64,000 bases of DNA from a bacterium (GTDB taxonomy: Bacteria; Zhuqueibacterota; QNDG01; JAGLOF01), in contig JAFGRY010000026.1 of the NCBI GenBank assembly GCA_016934955.1, forward strand, positions 186,001 to 250,000, in the 5' to 3' direction. The notes beneath the pieces are model-generated. The model did no database searches and had not been told where the DNA came from. It worked only from the letters and a program-made list of their open reading frames with translations. Positions 8,710 to 17,746 of the stretch are shown here, in pieces. Position 1 is the stretch's first letter. Every line of letters starts with the position of its first letter. Position numbers and translations under genes: made by a program.

Positions 8710-9731
8710 GTGTCGATGTCACCATACTGACGAAATCCGATGAACCCGCCTGGAGCGAATACGCCGGGAGGCATGACAGGTCCACATTCTTCCACCAGCT
8801 TTCCTGGCGCGATCTCACGCTGCGCTTCTACCCGTGTGAACCGGTCTATCTGCTGGCCAAAGTGGGCGGGCGGGTGACGGGCATTCTTCCTCTTATGGTC
8901 GCCAGGAACGGGTTTTTCGGGAGTAAACTCGCGTCGCTGCCCTACGCAGTGCTGGGAGGCGTGTGCGCGGACACGGACGAGTCAGCGGCCGCCCTGGTGG
9001 CGAGAGCCGGCTCTATTACCAGGGAACGCCGCCTTGATTTTCTCGAGCTGAAACAGAACTACCGTCTTGACGGCGATCTTGTGGTCAATGAGGATTATGT
9101 CACGTTCATACTGCCGCTGGAAAACGACCCGGATATTCACTGGCGATCGTTCCATAACGAGATGAGACGCTGCGTGCGGCGCGGCCGCGAGTCGGGATAC
9201 ACGGTGACATACAGCACCGATATTGATTCCTTTTACCGAATTTTCGCCCGGGCGCACCGGGAACTGGGCACGCCGGTCAACAGCAGGGCCTGGATAGAGG
9301 GTCTCGTTACGGCCTTTCCCGAACAGCACCGTATTCTCACCGCCGTCGACGGCGGCCGGGTCATTGCCGCGATGCTTGTGAGAGAGTACCGCGACAGCAT
9401 GGATGCGGTTTTCGGGTATGTGCTGAAGGAGCACCGTAATCGGTACCCGCTTTATGTCATGTACTGGCGGTTGATAGAGGAAGCCTGCCTGAAAGGTCTC
9501 AAGACGTTCAATTTCGGGCGCAGCATCAGGGAGAGCGGCACCTACACGTTCAAACGAAGGTGGGGCGCGGAACCCCGGAAGCTCTACTATCACTATCTGC
9601 CGAATACAAAAATGGCACGCGATGTCAGTCAGAAAAGCCCCCGGCGAGGCAGGATTTCCCGGGTCTGGCGGCATCTTCCGCTGCCGTTGGCAAACACGCT
9701 CGGCCCCTGGCTGAGAATATATTTCACGTGA
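8706..9731 (+). CDS. FemAB-like GNAT acyltransferase, first copy
   Basis: The 341-residue protein shows two GNAT-like halves, with N-terminal S-T-F-F-H-Q-L-S-W-R-D-L and C-terminal F-N-F-G-R-S-I-R-E-S-G-T-Y-T-F-K-R. The latter matches the F-D-F-G-R-S motif of FemAB proteins associated with exosortase-type EPS loci. FemAB-fold enzymes transfer an aminoacyl group from aminoacyl-tRNA, or an acyl group from CoA, to an amine. ATG 8706 overlaps the upstream TGA by an ATGA junction, which favours it over an in-frame ATG at 8658. A diverged tandem paralogue follows at 9751. No exosortase or PEP-CTERM protein is in the window. Confidence 0.87.
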   Translation: MSVDVTILTKSDEPAWSEYAGRHDRSTFFHQLSWRDLTLRFYPCEPVYLLAKVGGRVTGILPLMVARNGFFGSKLASLPYAVLGGVCADTDESAAALVARAGSITRERRLDFLELKQNYRLDGDLVVNEDYVTFILPLENDPDIHWRSFHNEMRRCVRRGRESGYTVTYSTDIDSFYRIFARAHRELGTPVNSRAWIEGLVTAFPEQHRILTAVDGGRVIAAMLVREYRDSMDAVFGYVLKEHRNRYPLYVMYWRLIEEACLKGLKTFNFGRSIRESGTYTFKRRWGAEPRKLYYHYLPNTKMARDVSQKSPRRGRISRVWRHLPLPLANTLGPWLRIYFT

Positions 9732-9750
9732 TCTGCACGGTCGGTCAAGG

Positions 9751-10782
9751 ATGAAGATTGAGCGGTTAACACCCGAGGCGGAAACTGCCTGGGACAGGTA
9801 CGCGGCCGGTTCCGGCACCGCGACGTTTTTTCACCGCGTCGCCTGGCGGGACCTGGTCGAGTCGGTGCTGGGCTACGAATCCTCGTATCTGGTCGCCCGT
9901 GACAGGGGCCGGGTCCGCGGCATTCTGCCGCTGTTTCTGGTGGGTTCCTCTCTTGCGGGAAGGCGGCTGATATCACTGCCCTTCAGCACCAGGGGCGGTA
10001 TCTGCGCCGATACCGCCGAAACCGGAGATGCGCTGATCCGGCATGCGGTGTAGATAACCCGGGAATTGCAGCTGGATTACCTTGAACTGCGGGGCGGATA
10101 CATCAACAGGTCGCTGGTCACGCCAAGGGATCACTACTACTCATTCAGGCTCGATCTTTCTCCCGGACCGGAAGCCCTGTTGAGCGGTATGCGCAAATCG
10201 ATGCGGCGGGCGGTGAAACGATCGCTGGAGAACGGATTGACCATGGAGACGATTGCCGGTGACGGGGCCGTCGATGAATTTTACCGGCTGCACGCGCGGG
10301 ATATGCGGCGGTTCGGCACTCCGGTCCAGTCCCGCCGCTGGATAGAGGCCCTCTGCAGCCGGTTCCCGGAACACCATCGATTCACCAGGGTGAAACACCG
10401 CGGGAAGGTGGTCGCGATGTTTTTAATCCGAAAATTCGCTGATACCGTAAGCGAGGTCATCGGAAATGACCTTCCCGCTTACAGGGATCTGACACCGAAT
10501 ATTTTCATTGAATGGCAGCTTATCCGGACGGCATGCAGCGAAGGATTCCGATACTATAATTTCGGGAGAAGCATAAGGGAGAGCGGAACCTATTTCTTTA
10601 AAGAGGGCTGGAATGCGGTCCCGGTGCCGTTGCCCTACGGGTATTACCTGCACCGGGGACGATCGATTCCCGATACGAGTCAAAGCAGCGGAAGCAGAAC
10701 GATGATCGCACGGATATGGAAGCGGCTGCCCCTTGCGGTCGTCAACAGAGTGGGGCCGAAAATCAGATGGCTCTATCCATGA
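9751..10782 (+). pseudogene. FemAB-like acyltransferase, second copy, interrupted by in-frame TAG
   Basis: One frame runs from ATG 9751 to TGA 10780-10782 and is broken only by TAG at 10051-10053 (codon 101). The two parts (100 and about 242 codons) align without gaps to the first FemAB copy: L-V-A-R-A-G-S-I-T-R-E in copy one faces L-I-R-H-A-V-stop-I-T-R-E here. The stop therefore stands at the position of a Ser and looks like a single-base change. The signature F-N-F-G-R-S-I-R-E-S-G-T-Y is intact downstream. TAG ends at least six other genes in this window, so it is a true stop in this organism. It may be a recent pseudogene, a read-through gene or a sequence error. The downstream part could restart at TTG 10066. 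Confidence 0.85.
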
Positions 10783-11690
10783 AAAAGGAGAGCAGGGTGA
10801 AAAAAACCGTTCCAGTCATCATCAGCGGCGATATCGATCCGTCACCGGAAGCCGCTTATGATGAACGGAAAAAGGCGTTTGACTGGACTACGGGCCTGCT
10901 GGAGCGTTACGGCTGTAAAGCGACCTTTTTCTGTGTCGGAGAGGTGGCCCGGCGGCTTGCCGGACCGGTACGGGAACTGGCGGAGCGCGGTCATGAAGTC
11001 GGCTGTCACGGCCTCTCACACGATGAGAGCGATGAATACAACAGACTGTCCGGGCCGGAAACGCTGCGGCGACTCACCGCGGCAACCGCTATGATCAGCG
11101 ATGTCACCGGAAGACCGGTCCTCTCCTTTCGGGGACCGAGAGTGAAGACCTCGGCCGTTACCCAGAAGATCCTGGTTGATCTCGGCTACAGAGTGGATTC
11201 ATCGGTGTGCTCCCAGCGGCTCGATTTTATCAGCTCCAATATGATCAATCCCGGCTGGCTGACCGCGCCGCGGCGCCCCTATCATCCTTCCCTGCGTTCG
11301 CCGTATCGCAGGGGAACCAGCCCCCTGCTGGTCATCCCGGTGTCGGCACTGGGGCTGCCGTTTGTATCCGGGCTGCTCTACACATTCGGTCGCAGTGTCA
11401 CGACGCTGCTCTTCGATCTGCTCTATCATGAATCCCGAAGGACAGGAAAACCGATTGTCTATCTGCTGCATCCGGGTGAATTCGCTCTGAAAACAGGGGA
11501 CAAACGCAGGGATTTTTCCGTCAGGGTCGAAGGGATGAAGCTGCGCCGGTCGCCCATGATTTTCGAACAGGATGTAATCCGGCGGTACGACCTGCATGTA
11601 GAGCTGTTGGAGCATATCGTATCACGCGGGGATATCCGGTTTATGACTATGCTGGAGTATGCGGAGGAGTATGGTGATTCCCATGGGTAA
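10779..11690 (+). CDS. Polysaccharide deacetylase (NodB domain)
   Basis: The 303-residue protein has the NodB-type core: I-I-S-G-D-I-D with the catalytic and metal-binding Asp pair near residues 16-18, C-K-A-T-F-F-C-V-G, the metal-binding His pair in H-E-V-G-C-H-G-L-S-H-D and S-F-R-G-P-R. It would de-N-acetylate a hexosamine in the surface polysaccharide or its lipid-linked precursor. No clear signal peptide follows ATG 10779, so the site of action is uncertain. That ATG overlaps the previous TGA and is preferred to ATG 10716 or 10767. The family also occurs at the left window edge, so the locus holds two deacetylases. Confidence 0.9.
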   Translation: MKKESRVKKTVPVIISGDIDPSPEAAYDERKKAFDWTTGLLERYGCKATFFCVGEVARRLAGPVRELAERGHEVGCHGLSHDESDEYNRLSGPETLRRLTAATAMISDVTGRPVLSFRGPRVKTSAVTQKILVDLGYRVDSSVCSQRLDFISSNMINPGWLTAPRRPYHPSLRSPYRRGTSPLLVIPVSALGLPFVSGLLYTFGRSVTTLLFDLLYHESRRTGKPIVYLLHPGEFALKTGDKRRDFSVRVEGMKLRRSPMIFEQDVIRRYDLHVELLEHIVSRGDIRFMTMLEYAEEYGDSHG

Positions 11691-13155
11691 GAACGTACAG
11701 ACACCGTCGATGCTCTTCCCGCGCCGTTCGCTGCCCCTGGCGGTGCCGGGGATCGTTATTCTCAGTGTCTTCATGGGGCTGATCGTGTATCTGACGGTCT
11801 CAGGGGGGATATCCCTGTTCTATACCGGCATTCTTTTTTTCATCATTCTGCTGCCGTTTTTGCTCATCTGGCACCGGTACGCCAAAAAAATGCTCATTGT
11901 CCTCCTGGTGCTGACCATACCGCTCATCATCGACAAGACCCTCAACCTCCATGAATTTCATCAGGGCGGCGCCAAGGGGTACATCATTTCCCTGCACGAT
12001 ATCGCTATCGTGCTGCTCTACATCGTTCTTTTTTTCGAGATGTTCCGCAAGCGGGAAATCAAATTGAAATCCATGGCGTCCTACACAATTCCTTTCATCG
12101 GTATCATCATCATGGCGGCCCTCTCCATGATTCAGGCCCAGTACCGGCATTTCAGTTTATATGAAGGTCTGGAACTGATAAAGATGTTTTTCATTTTTTT
12201 CTTTGTCGCCAACTATGTACGTGACAGCGGAGATTACCGTATCATCCTCGCGGTTCTCATCGCCGGGCTGGCGATTCAGGTGCTGTTCGTGACGATTGAA
12301 GTGGCCAGCGGCGGCTCTTTCGGTGTGGCCCTGCTGGGAACACGGGCCGTCGAGGATCCGTACGCGCAGCCGTTTTTCCGGGTCGGCGGTACGTTCGGAG
12401 GTGCCAACGGTCTCGCCTGGTACCTCGATGCAGTGCTGCCGGTGGTCATTGCCGTCTATTTCACCCGCATGAGACCGCTGAAACGGGTGCTGCTCACTCC
12501 GGTGCTGGCCGGCGGCATCGCTGTGCTGATCATGACCTTTTCCCGCGGCGGGTGGCTCGGATTCGCGGTTGGATGCACCCTGGTGATGATCATCTTTTTT
12601 TTCAGGACCGACCGTAAAAACAAGGTTCGGATCGGGGTGTTCGCGGTGCTGATGGCGGTCCTGATCACCGCTTTACTCGCCGGTACCGAGAATCCCGTGC
12701 GCGAACGCCTCACCGCTGATGACAGGGGCTCGGCCTCATCCCGCCTGCCGCTTATCGTTGTTGCACTCGACATGATCAAACATCATCCGCTGAATGGTGT
12801 CGGGCTCAACAACTATACGGAAGTGCACCACCAGTACGATTTCGGGGTCGACAAGATCACGGAATATTACCCGGTGCCCGTTCACAATATTTTTCTCATG
12901 ATTGCGGCCGAGATAGGTCTGCCCGGGCTTCTTTTTTTCCTTGTGTTCCTGTTTGCGGTCTATCGCAAGTCGCTTCTCTACGCATTCAGGAACAGCGGAC
13001 TCCCGGCGCTGACGGTTATCGGCATCGCCGGCGGAATCACCGCCTTCCTTGTCCAGGGAATGGTTCAGAACAGCAGTTTCGGCAGCGTGAATTTTTACCC
13101 GTTCTGGATTCTTTCGGCCACCGCGGCCGGAATTGTTGAGAGAGGGAATGTATGA
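11683..13155 (+). CDS. O-antigen ligase/polymerase family membrane protein (Wzy/WaaL-like)
   Basis: The 490-residue protein has about 12 hydrophobic segments and a long extracytoplasmic loop late in the chain. The loop contains H-H-P-L-N-G-V-G-L-N-N-Y, the hallmark of the Wzy_C (O-antigen ligase) family. Such proteins polymerise repeat units on undecaprenyl diphosphate or ligate the chain to an acceptor at the periplasmic face. The start is uncertain: ATGs lie at 11659, 11671 and 11683. A GGAGGAG box at 11663-11669 favours one of the later ones, and 11683 is used here. It overlaps the flippase gene by four bases. Confidence 0.88.
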   Translation: MGKNVQTPSMLFPRRSLPLAVPGIVILSVFMGLIVYLTVSGGISLFYTGILFFIILLPFLLIWHRYAKKMLIVLLVLTIPLIIDKTLNLHEFHQGGAKGYIISLHDIAIVLLYIVLFFEMFRKREIKLKSMASYTIPFIGIIIMAALSMIQAQYRHFSLYEGLELIKMFFIFFFVANYVRDSGDYRIILAVLIAGLAIQVLFVTIEVASGGSFGVALLGTRAVEDPYAQPFFRVGGTFGGANGLAWYLDAVLPVVIAVYFTRMRPLKRVLLTPVLAGGIAVLIMTFSRGGWLGFAVGCTLVMIIFFFRTDRKNKVRIGVFAVLMAVLITALLAGTENPVRERLTADDRGSASSRLPLIVVALDMIKHHPLNGVGLNNYTEVHHQYDFGVDKITEYYPVPVHNIFLMIAAEIGLPGLLFFLVFLFAVYRKSLLYAFRNSGLPALTVIGIAGGITAFLVQGMVQNSSFGSVNFYPFWILSATAAGIVERGNV

Positions 13156-14570
13156 TACTGCTGTCAAAAATCGCCAAAAACACGGGCGCTGTCCTCATGG
13201 GCACCCTGGTGCGGATGGGATCGTCCTTCGTGCTCATTCTCCTGATCGCACGCTGGCTCGGCGCCGGAGGGGTCGGCGAATATTCCATTATTCTTTCCCT
13301 TTACTGGATCTTTCAGAAAATCGCCACAATGGGACTCGAACAGATCATTATCAGGGAAGTGGCGAAAGCCGAACGGAAGGCCGGCGCCTATCTGACGGCC
13401 GGAGTCATCATCGGGATCGCCACCTCCGTGGTGATGAGCCTGCTTATGGTCGTCTTTTCCTACCTGGCCCGGTACAACAGCGTTATTGTCACCTCCTGTT
13501 ACATTATGAGCGGAGCGGTGCTGTTCACGACGGTAAATCTCGTTTTTCAGGCACTCTTCATCGCCTTCGAGAAAGCGGAGCTCTCCCTCTACGGCAATGT
13601 GTTTACCGGCGTTGTCCGTCTCGGTCTCTCCTGGGCCGCTCTTGCCTGCGGATACGGAATCATCGCCATCATGACCGTTTTCGTCCTCTCCGCCTTCGCC
13701 GGTATGATAATCAACATGGTGCTCACCAAACGCTGTATCATGACCCGCGCCGTCACCTGGGAGAAGCAGGTGACCGTTTGGATGCTGAAAACGATGCCGG
13801 TGTTCGCCGGGGCGCAGATCGTCAACGCGTTCTCGGGCAATATCACAACGATTATCATGTCCCTGTTCATGTCACTGGAACTGGTCGGCTATTACGGCGC
13901 GGCCATGCAGCTCGTTGGCGCGATCCGCATGATCATCCAGAGCTACAAGATCGCCATACAGCCGGTAACGGCAAAGACCTATGTCGACTCGCTGAAGGAA
14001 CTGCGGAGATTCTGCGTCAAATCGATGAAATATATCACCCTGTTTTCATTTCCCATAAGCGTCGGAACGACCCTGCTGGCCCAGAGGATTATCAGCCTGT
14101 TCTATCCCCCCGAATTCGCTATCTCCGGCAGTCTGCTGCAGGTGCTTATCTGGATCATTCCTTTTTACGGCGTCAGTATGGTGATGACCGCGATTCTGAT
14201 CGCCGGGGAGGACCAGAAACTCGTCTTCAGCACCCTCATGATCAGCCTCGCGGTGCGAGCGGGGCTTGCGGCCGCGCTGATCCCCCTGTTCAGTTACTGG
14301 GGGGCCGCGGCTGCCGTGGTCGCCTCCGATCTGGTGAATATGCTGCTGAAGGCCCATTTTATCGCCCGGCACTATTTTCGCATTTCCTACCTTCATTTTT
14401 TCTGGAAAACAGCGGTCTCGGCAGCGGCAATGGCGGTGATCCTGTTCATTCTGAAAAACACGGTACTGGCGGTTACTGTTAGCGGTGCTGTTCTGGTGTA
14501 CGGAGCGGCCCTCACCATGCTGGGTGAACTTCCCGCTGTAAGGGCGGCACTGAAGCGGAGTGGACCATGA
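13152..14570 (+). CDS. Polysaccharide flippase (Wzx/MOP superfamily)
   Basis: The 472-residue protein has 12-14 predicted membrane segments and the family opening L-L-S-K-I-A-K-N-T-G-A-V-L-M-G-T. The first helix is followed by R-W-L-G-A-G-G-V-G-E-Y-S. It is expected to move undecaprenyl-diphosphate-linked repeat units from the cytoplasmic to the periplasmic face, feeding the adjacent polymerase/ligase. The start codon overlaps the previous stop in an ATGA junction, and the stop overlaps the next start the same way. A long alternative frame across this gene (13133-14482) is a codon-bias shadow. Confidence 0.9.
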   Translation: MILLSKIAKNTGAVLMGTLVRMGSSFVLILLIARWLGAGGVGEYSIILSLYWIFQKIATMGLEQIIIREVAKAERKAGAYLTAGVIIGIATSVVMSLLMVVFSYLARYNSVIVTSCYIMSGAVLFTTVNLVFQALFIAFEKAELSLYGNVFTGVVRLGLSWAALACGYGIIAIMTVFVLSAFAGMIINMVLTKRCIMTRAVTWEKQVTVWMLKTMPVFAGAQIVNAFSGNITTIIMSLFMSLELVGYYGAAMQLVGAIRMIIQSYKIAIQPVTAKTYVDSLKELRRFCVKSMKYITLFSFPISVGTTLLAQRIISLFYPPEFAISGSLLQVLIWIIPFYGVSMVMTAILIAGEDQKLVFSTLMISLAVRAGLAAALIPLFSYWGAAAAVVASDLVNMLLKAHFIARHYFRISYLHFFWKTAVSAAAMAVILFILKNTVLAVTVSGAVLVYGAALTMLGELPAVRAALKRSGP

Positions 14571-15616
14571 CACCTGTACATGAACAGAGGGTGACGCTCT
14601 CGGTTATCGTCATCGGCAGGAATGAATCGGCCCGTATCGATCAGTGTCTGCGCGCGGTACTGGCCGCGGTCAGGGATATCTCCGGTACGGAAATTATATA
14701 TGTGGATTCCGCCTCAACCGACGATACGGTCGTGAAGGCTTCACGGTATCCGGTGACGATCCTTCAGCTGCGCCCCTGGTGGCAGATAACCTCGGCTGCC
14801 GGGCGGTATATCGGCTATCGAAACGCCGGCGGCGACTATCTGCTTTTCGTCGACGGCGATACCGTTGTCTACAAACGGTGGCCAGCAGCGGCAATCCGCT
14901 TTCTCGAGGAGCATCCCGACGCGGGCGGCGTGGCGGGAATTCTGCATGAAATGTTCCTCGATGCCGCCGGCGGGAAAGTTGCCTTTAAAAAGAACCGGTA
15001 CGGACAGAAACCGCATACCGCACCGGTCACCACCTTCGGCGGTACGGCAATGTACCGGCGCACGGCAATGGAGAAAGCGGGTTCGTTCAATCCCTGGGTG
15101 AGGGCGACCCCTGAGCTGGAGGCGGCGTTGAGAATCCGGCGGCAGGGATACCGGCTGTACCGTATCTTCGCACAGATGGCGATCACCTACGCTCCGCAGC
15201 GGGAATCGGTGAGGGAGGTGCTGAGACGGGCCAACTCGAATCTGTATGCCGTGGGCAATACATATCGGTACTGCCTCAGAGAGGGTACGGGGCGGCGGTA
15301 TGTGCGGGAGCGCATGGACTTCATCATCCTTTTTGCCGCGATCGCCGGCGTATACGCGGCGTCGGCGGCGGTGTTCCTGGTTACGGGGACTGGACTGCCC
15401 TTTCTGATCCTGACCGCGCTGGCTCTCGCGGCCGGGTGCGTGTACGGGATCAGGCGCAAAAGCCTTTACCAGGTTCTGCTGAGTCTGATAAAACGATCGG
15501 TCATTCTCTACAGCACGGTAATCTCCTATGCGACCCTGCCCGTGTATGATCCGGAAACGTATCCCCTCGATGCCGTGGTCATCAAAAGGCAGGGGAAAGG
15601 AAGGACGGTGAATTGA
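14567..15616 (+). CDS. Glycosyltransferase family 2 protein with C-terminal membrane segments
   Basis: The 349-residue protein has a GT-A fold: S-V-I-V-I-G-R-N-E-S at residues 9-18, V-D-S-A-S-T-D-D-T as the nucleotide-binding turn and the F-V-D-G-D-T metal-binding DxD motif near residue 100. Two hydrophobic segments around residues 248-290 anchor it to the inner membrane. It is a predicted inverting enzyme that adds a sugar to the lipid-linked glycan. It sits in an unbroken chain of overlapping genes between the flippase and a GT4 gene. The sugar specificity cannot be inferred. Confidence 0.9.
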   Translation: MTPVHEQRVTLSVIVIGRNESARIDQCLRAVLAAVRDISGTEIIYVDSASTDDTVVKASRYPVTILQLRPWWQITSAAGRYIGYRNAGGDYLLFVDGDTVVYKRWPAAAIRFLEEHPDAGGVAGILHEMFLDAAGGKVAFKKNRYGQKPHTAPVTTFGGTAMYRRTAMEKAGSFNPWVRATPELEAALRIRRQGYRLYRIFAQMAITYAPQRESVREVLRRANSNLYAVGNTYRYCLREGTGRRYVRERMDFIILFAAIAGVYAASAAVFLVTGTGLPFLILTALALAAGCVYGIRRKSLYQVLLSLIKRSVILYSTVISYATLPVYDPETYPLDAVVIKRQGKGRTVN

Positions 15617-16590
15617 TGAAAGTCCTTGTCGTCACACCCATGTATCCCGGTGACGGGCGGCCGCACGCGGGAAGTTTCGTTCACAGTCAGATGGAATCAA
15701 TCCGTAAGAAGGGCATCGACGTCGAGGTCATCGATATCAACGAGAAGCGTGGTGTGCTTAAATACTGCCGCGCCTGGCTGAAACTGTTCCGGCGTTCATT
15801 TGATCCCGGGATCGATCTGATTCACGCTCATTACGGATTTGCCGGCATTATATCCCTGCTGCAGTGGAAGCTGCCCGTGGTGGTGAGCTTCTGCGGCGGA
15901 GATGTGCTGGGGAATCCCGATGACCGGGGCCGCCGCAAACCGGAATATTTCCTGCTGCTGCCGGCGAGCTGGCTGCTGTCGCTGCTGGTCCCGGCCGCCA
16001 TCGTGAAATCAGCTGAAATGAAGCGAAAACTGCCGGCGGGCGGACATATCAGTATCGTTCCCAACGGCGTGGATATGGACATGTTCTGTCCCGTTCCCGT
16101 CCTGCAGGCAAGAGCACGGCTCGGACTTGATCCTAAAAAGCGGTACATTCTCTTCCCCGCGAATCCCGCCTGGCCCCGGAAATGCCACCCGGCCGCGGAA
16201 GCCGCGGTGGCCCTGCTGGAAGAGCGGTATAAGGCCGAACTGCTTGTGGTTCATTCCGGTCCGCCGGACGCGGTCCCCCTCTATATGAACGCCTGTGACG
16301 CGATGGTGCTGACATCCTTCTGGGAGGGATCGCCGAACGTGATCAAAGAGGCGATGGCCTGCAATCTGCCCATCGTGTCGGTGGATGTGGGTGATGTCGC
16401 CGAAATCATTTCCGGCACCGCCCACTGTTTCATCACCGCCCGTACGCCCGGGGCCATCGCATCCCGCCTGAGGCAGATTCTCGACGCCGGCGGTCGCACA
16501 AACGGCAGGGAGCGCATCCGGCACCTCGAGATCGGCACCATCGCCGACCGGGTGATCTCCATCTACCGGGATACCCTGAGATTCAGATGA
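15613..16590 (+). CDS. Glycosyltransferase family 4 protein, second copy
   Basis: The 325-residue GT-B protein begins K-V-L-V-V-T-P-M-Y-P. Its donor domain contains I-V-P-N-G-V-D-M-D-M-F and the segment S-F-W-E-G-S-P-N-V-I-K-E-A-M-A-C-N-L-P-I, where the E-x7-E-type pair places the nucleotide sugar. It is shorter than many GT4 enzymes (about 380 residues), mainly because the donor domain is compact. Two ATGs lie in a row at 15613 and 15616; the first overlaps the previous stop. It has little in common with the GT4 at 7528 outside the fold, so it probably makes a different linkage. Confidence 0.9.
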   Translation: MMKVLVVTPMYPGDGRPHAGSFVHSQMESIRKKGIDVEVIDINEKRGVLKYCRAWLKLFRRSFDPGIDLIHAHYGFAGIISLLQWKLPVVVSFCGGDVLGNPDDRGRRKPEYFLLLPASWLLSLLVPAAIVKSAEMKRKLPAGGHISIVPNGVDMDMFCPVPVLQARARLGLDPKKRYILFPANPAWPRKCHPAAEAAVALLEERYKAELLVVHSGPPDAVPLYMNACDAMVLTSFWEGSPNVIKEAMACNLPIVSVDVGDVAEIISGTAHCFITARTPGAIASRLRQILDAGGRTNGRERIRHLEIGTIADRVISIYRDTLRFR

Positions 16591-16609
16591 TCCCATAAAA
16601 AGGATACGC

Positions 16610-17746
16610 ATGACGATGCAGACATCATTTGCGGAACCCATACTGGCGCTGTACGAGTATCTTCAGGCCAGGCACTGGCGGGACGGCGCCTTGACCGGCC
16701 CTGATCCGGGTCTGCGGTTCAATTTCCGCATCTGGCGCTTTCTCAAGAGCTATACGAGATTTTTGCCCTGGCACGATGACACCTACTTCCTGCAGGGTCA
16801 GGGTTACTGGATCTGGGATAACTGGAAACTGTACGCGCGTCTGGGAGAGATACGGTTCCGGGAAACGGCTGTATGCTGTACGGAGCGCATTCTGCGGGAA
16901 CAGAAACAGGACGGCAGCTGGGAGTATCCGCTGCGGGAATGGAAGGACCGTGTCGCCACCGTCGACGGCGATTACGCTGCCCGGGGACTGCTGCTCTCCT
17001 ATGAAAAAACAGGCGACCGGCGCTACCGCGATGCCGCGGTGCGATGGTATGATTTTCTCGTTGAAAAAGGGGGGTTCCAGAACTACCGCGATGCACTGGT
17101 GATCCGCTACTTCGCGGGCCGTGACGGCAGGCTCGTTCCCAACAACGTGACGCTGACCCTTACCCTGAACGCCGAGCTGCGGCACGCGACAGGTGATCCC
17201 CGCTTCAGCGAGTACGACGAAGCAATGATCAGGTTTCTAGAATACGCCCTGCGCGGGAATGGTGAGTTCCCCTACGCGTTCGCCACGGAGGCGATTCCGG
17301 GCCGGGAGCATTTTCTCTGCTATCAGTACAACTGTTTCCAGTTTCTCGACCTGGTCCGGTACTGGGAGCTGACCGGGAATGAACGGATCCGTGCCCTGCT
17401 TGAAAAACAGATTACCTATATCAGGACAGGTCTTGAAGGGGACGGCCATTCCCGCTACAGCTGCGACAAGCGGTATCCCGATGTCACGTACTATACGGCG
17501 GTGATGAGCGCGACCTTCATCAAGGCCGGGGAAATCGGACTGGGTGCCTTTCATGAAGAGGCACTGCGGGCGGCTCGCTATCTCCTCGCCCGGCAGAACA
17601 GAAAGGGAGGATTCCCTTACAGCCGCAGGAATTACGGCATTCTCGGGGACCGCAGGTCCTACCCCCGCTACCAGGCGATGATCCTCAAGCATCTTCTCCT
17701 CATCGCTGAACACGAAGACAGGGAGCGGTATGCCTATGATCGGTAG
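16610..17746 (+). CDS. Alpha/alpha-toroid protein of glycan locus, unknown function
   Basis: The 378-residue protein has no signal peptide. It is built of paired helices with aromatic and Gly-rich turns such as D-G-S-W-E-Y-P-L, K-G-G-F-Q-N-Y and N-R-K-G-G-F-P-Y-S. This spacing resembles six-hairpin (alpha/alpha) toroids of glycosidases, lyases and epimerases. No catalytic signature could be assigned. Position at the end of the glycan cluster, 19 bases after a glycosyltransferase and overlapping a DUF362 gene, suggests a role in processing the same polymer. The start ATG 16610 has an A-rich AAAAGGA box upstream. It ends in TAG. Confidence 0.6.
   Translation: MTMQTSFAEPILALYEYLQARHWRDGALTGPDPGLRFNFRIWRFLKSYTRFLPWHDDTYFLQGQGYWIWDNWKLYARLGEIRFRETAVCCTERILREQKQDGSWEYPLREWKDRVATVDGDYAARGLLLSYEKTGDRRYRDAAVRWYDFLVEKGGFQNYRDALVIRYFAGRDGRLVPNNVTLTLTLNAELRHATGDPRFSEYDEAMIRFLEYALRGNGEFPYAFATEAIPGREHFLCYQYNCFQFLDLVRYWELTGNERIRALLEKQITYIRTGLEGDGHSRYSCDKRYPDVTYYTAVMSATFIKAGEIGLGAFHEEALRAARYLLARQNRKGGFPYSRRNYGILGDRRSYPRYQAMILKHLLLIAEHEDRERYAYDR

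Noticed and set aside
10051-10053. Genome-wide TAG reassignment or pyrrolysine use
   Set aside because: TAG ends other genes here, for example at 17746, 21447, 30338, 39912, 62383 and 63755, and no pyl genes are seen.
13133-14482. 449-codon open frame on the + strand overlapping the flippase
   Set aside because: It is rich in Arg and His, lacks membrane segments and runs one frame away from a clear flippase gene with ATGA junctions on both sides, so it is a codon-bias shadow.
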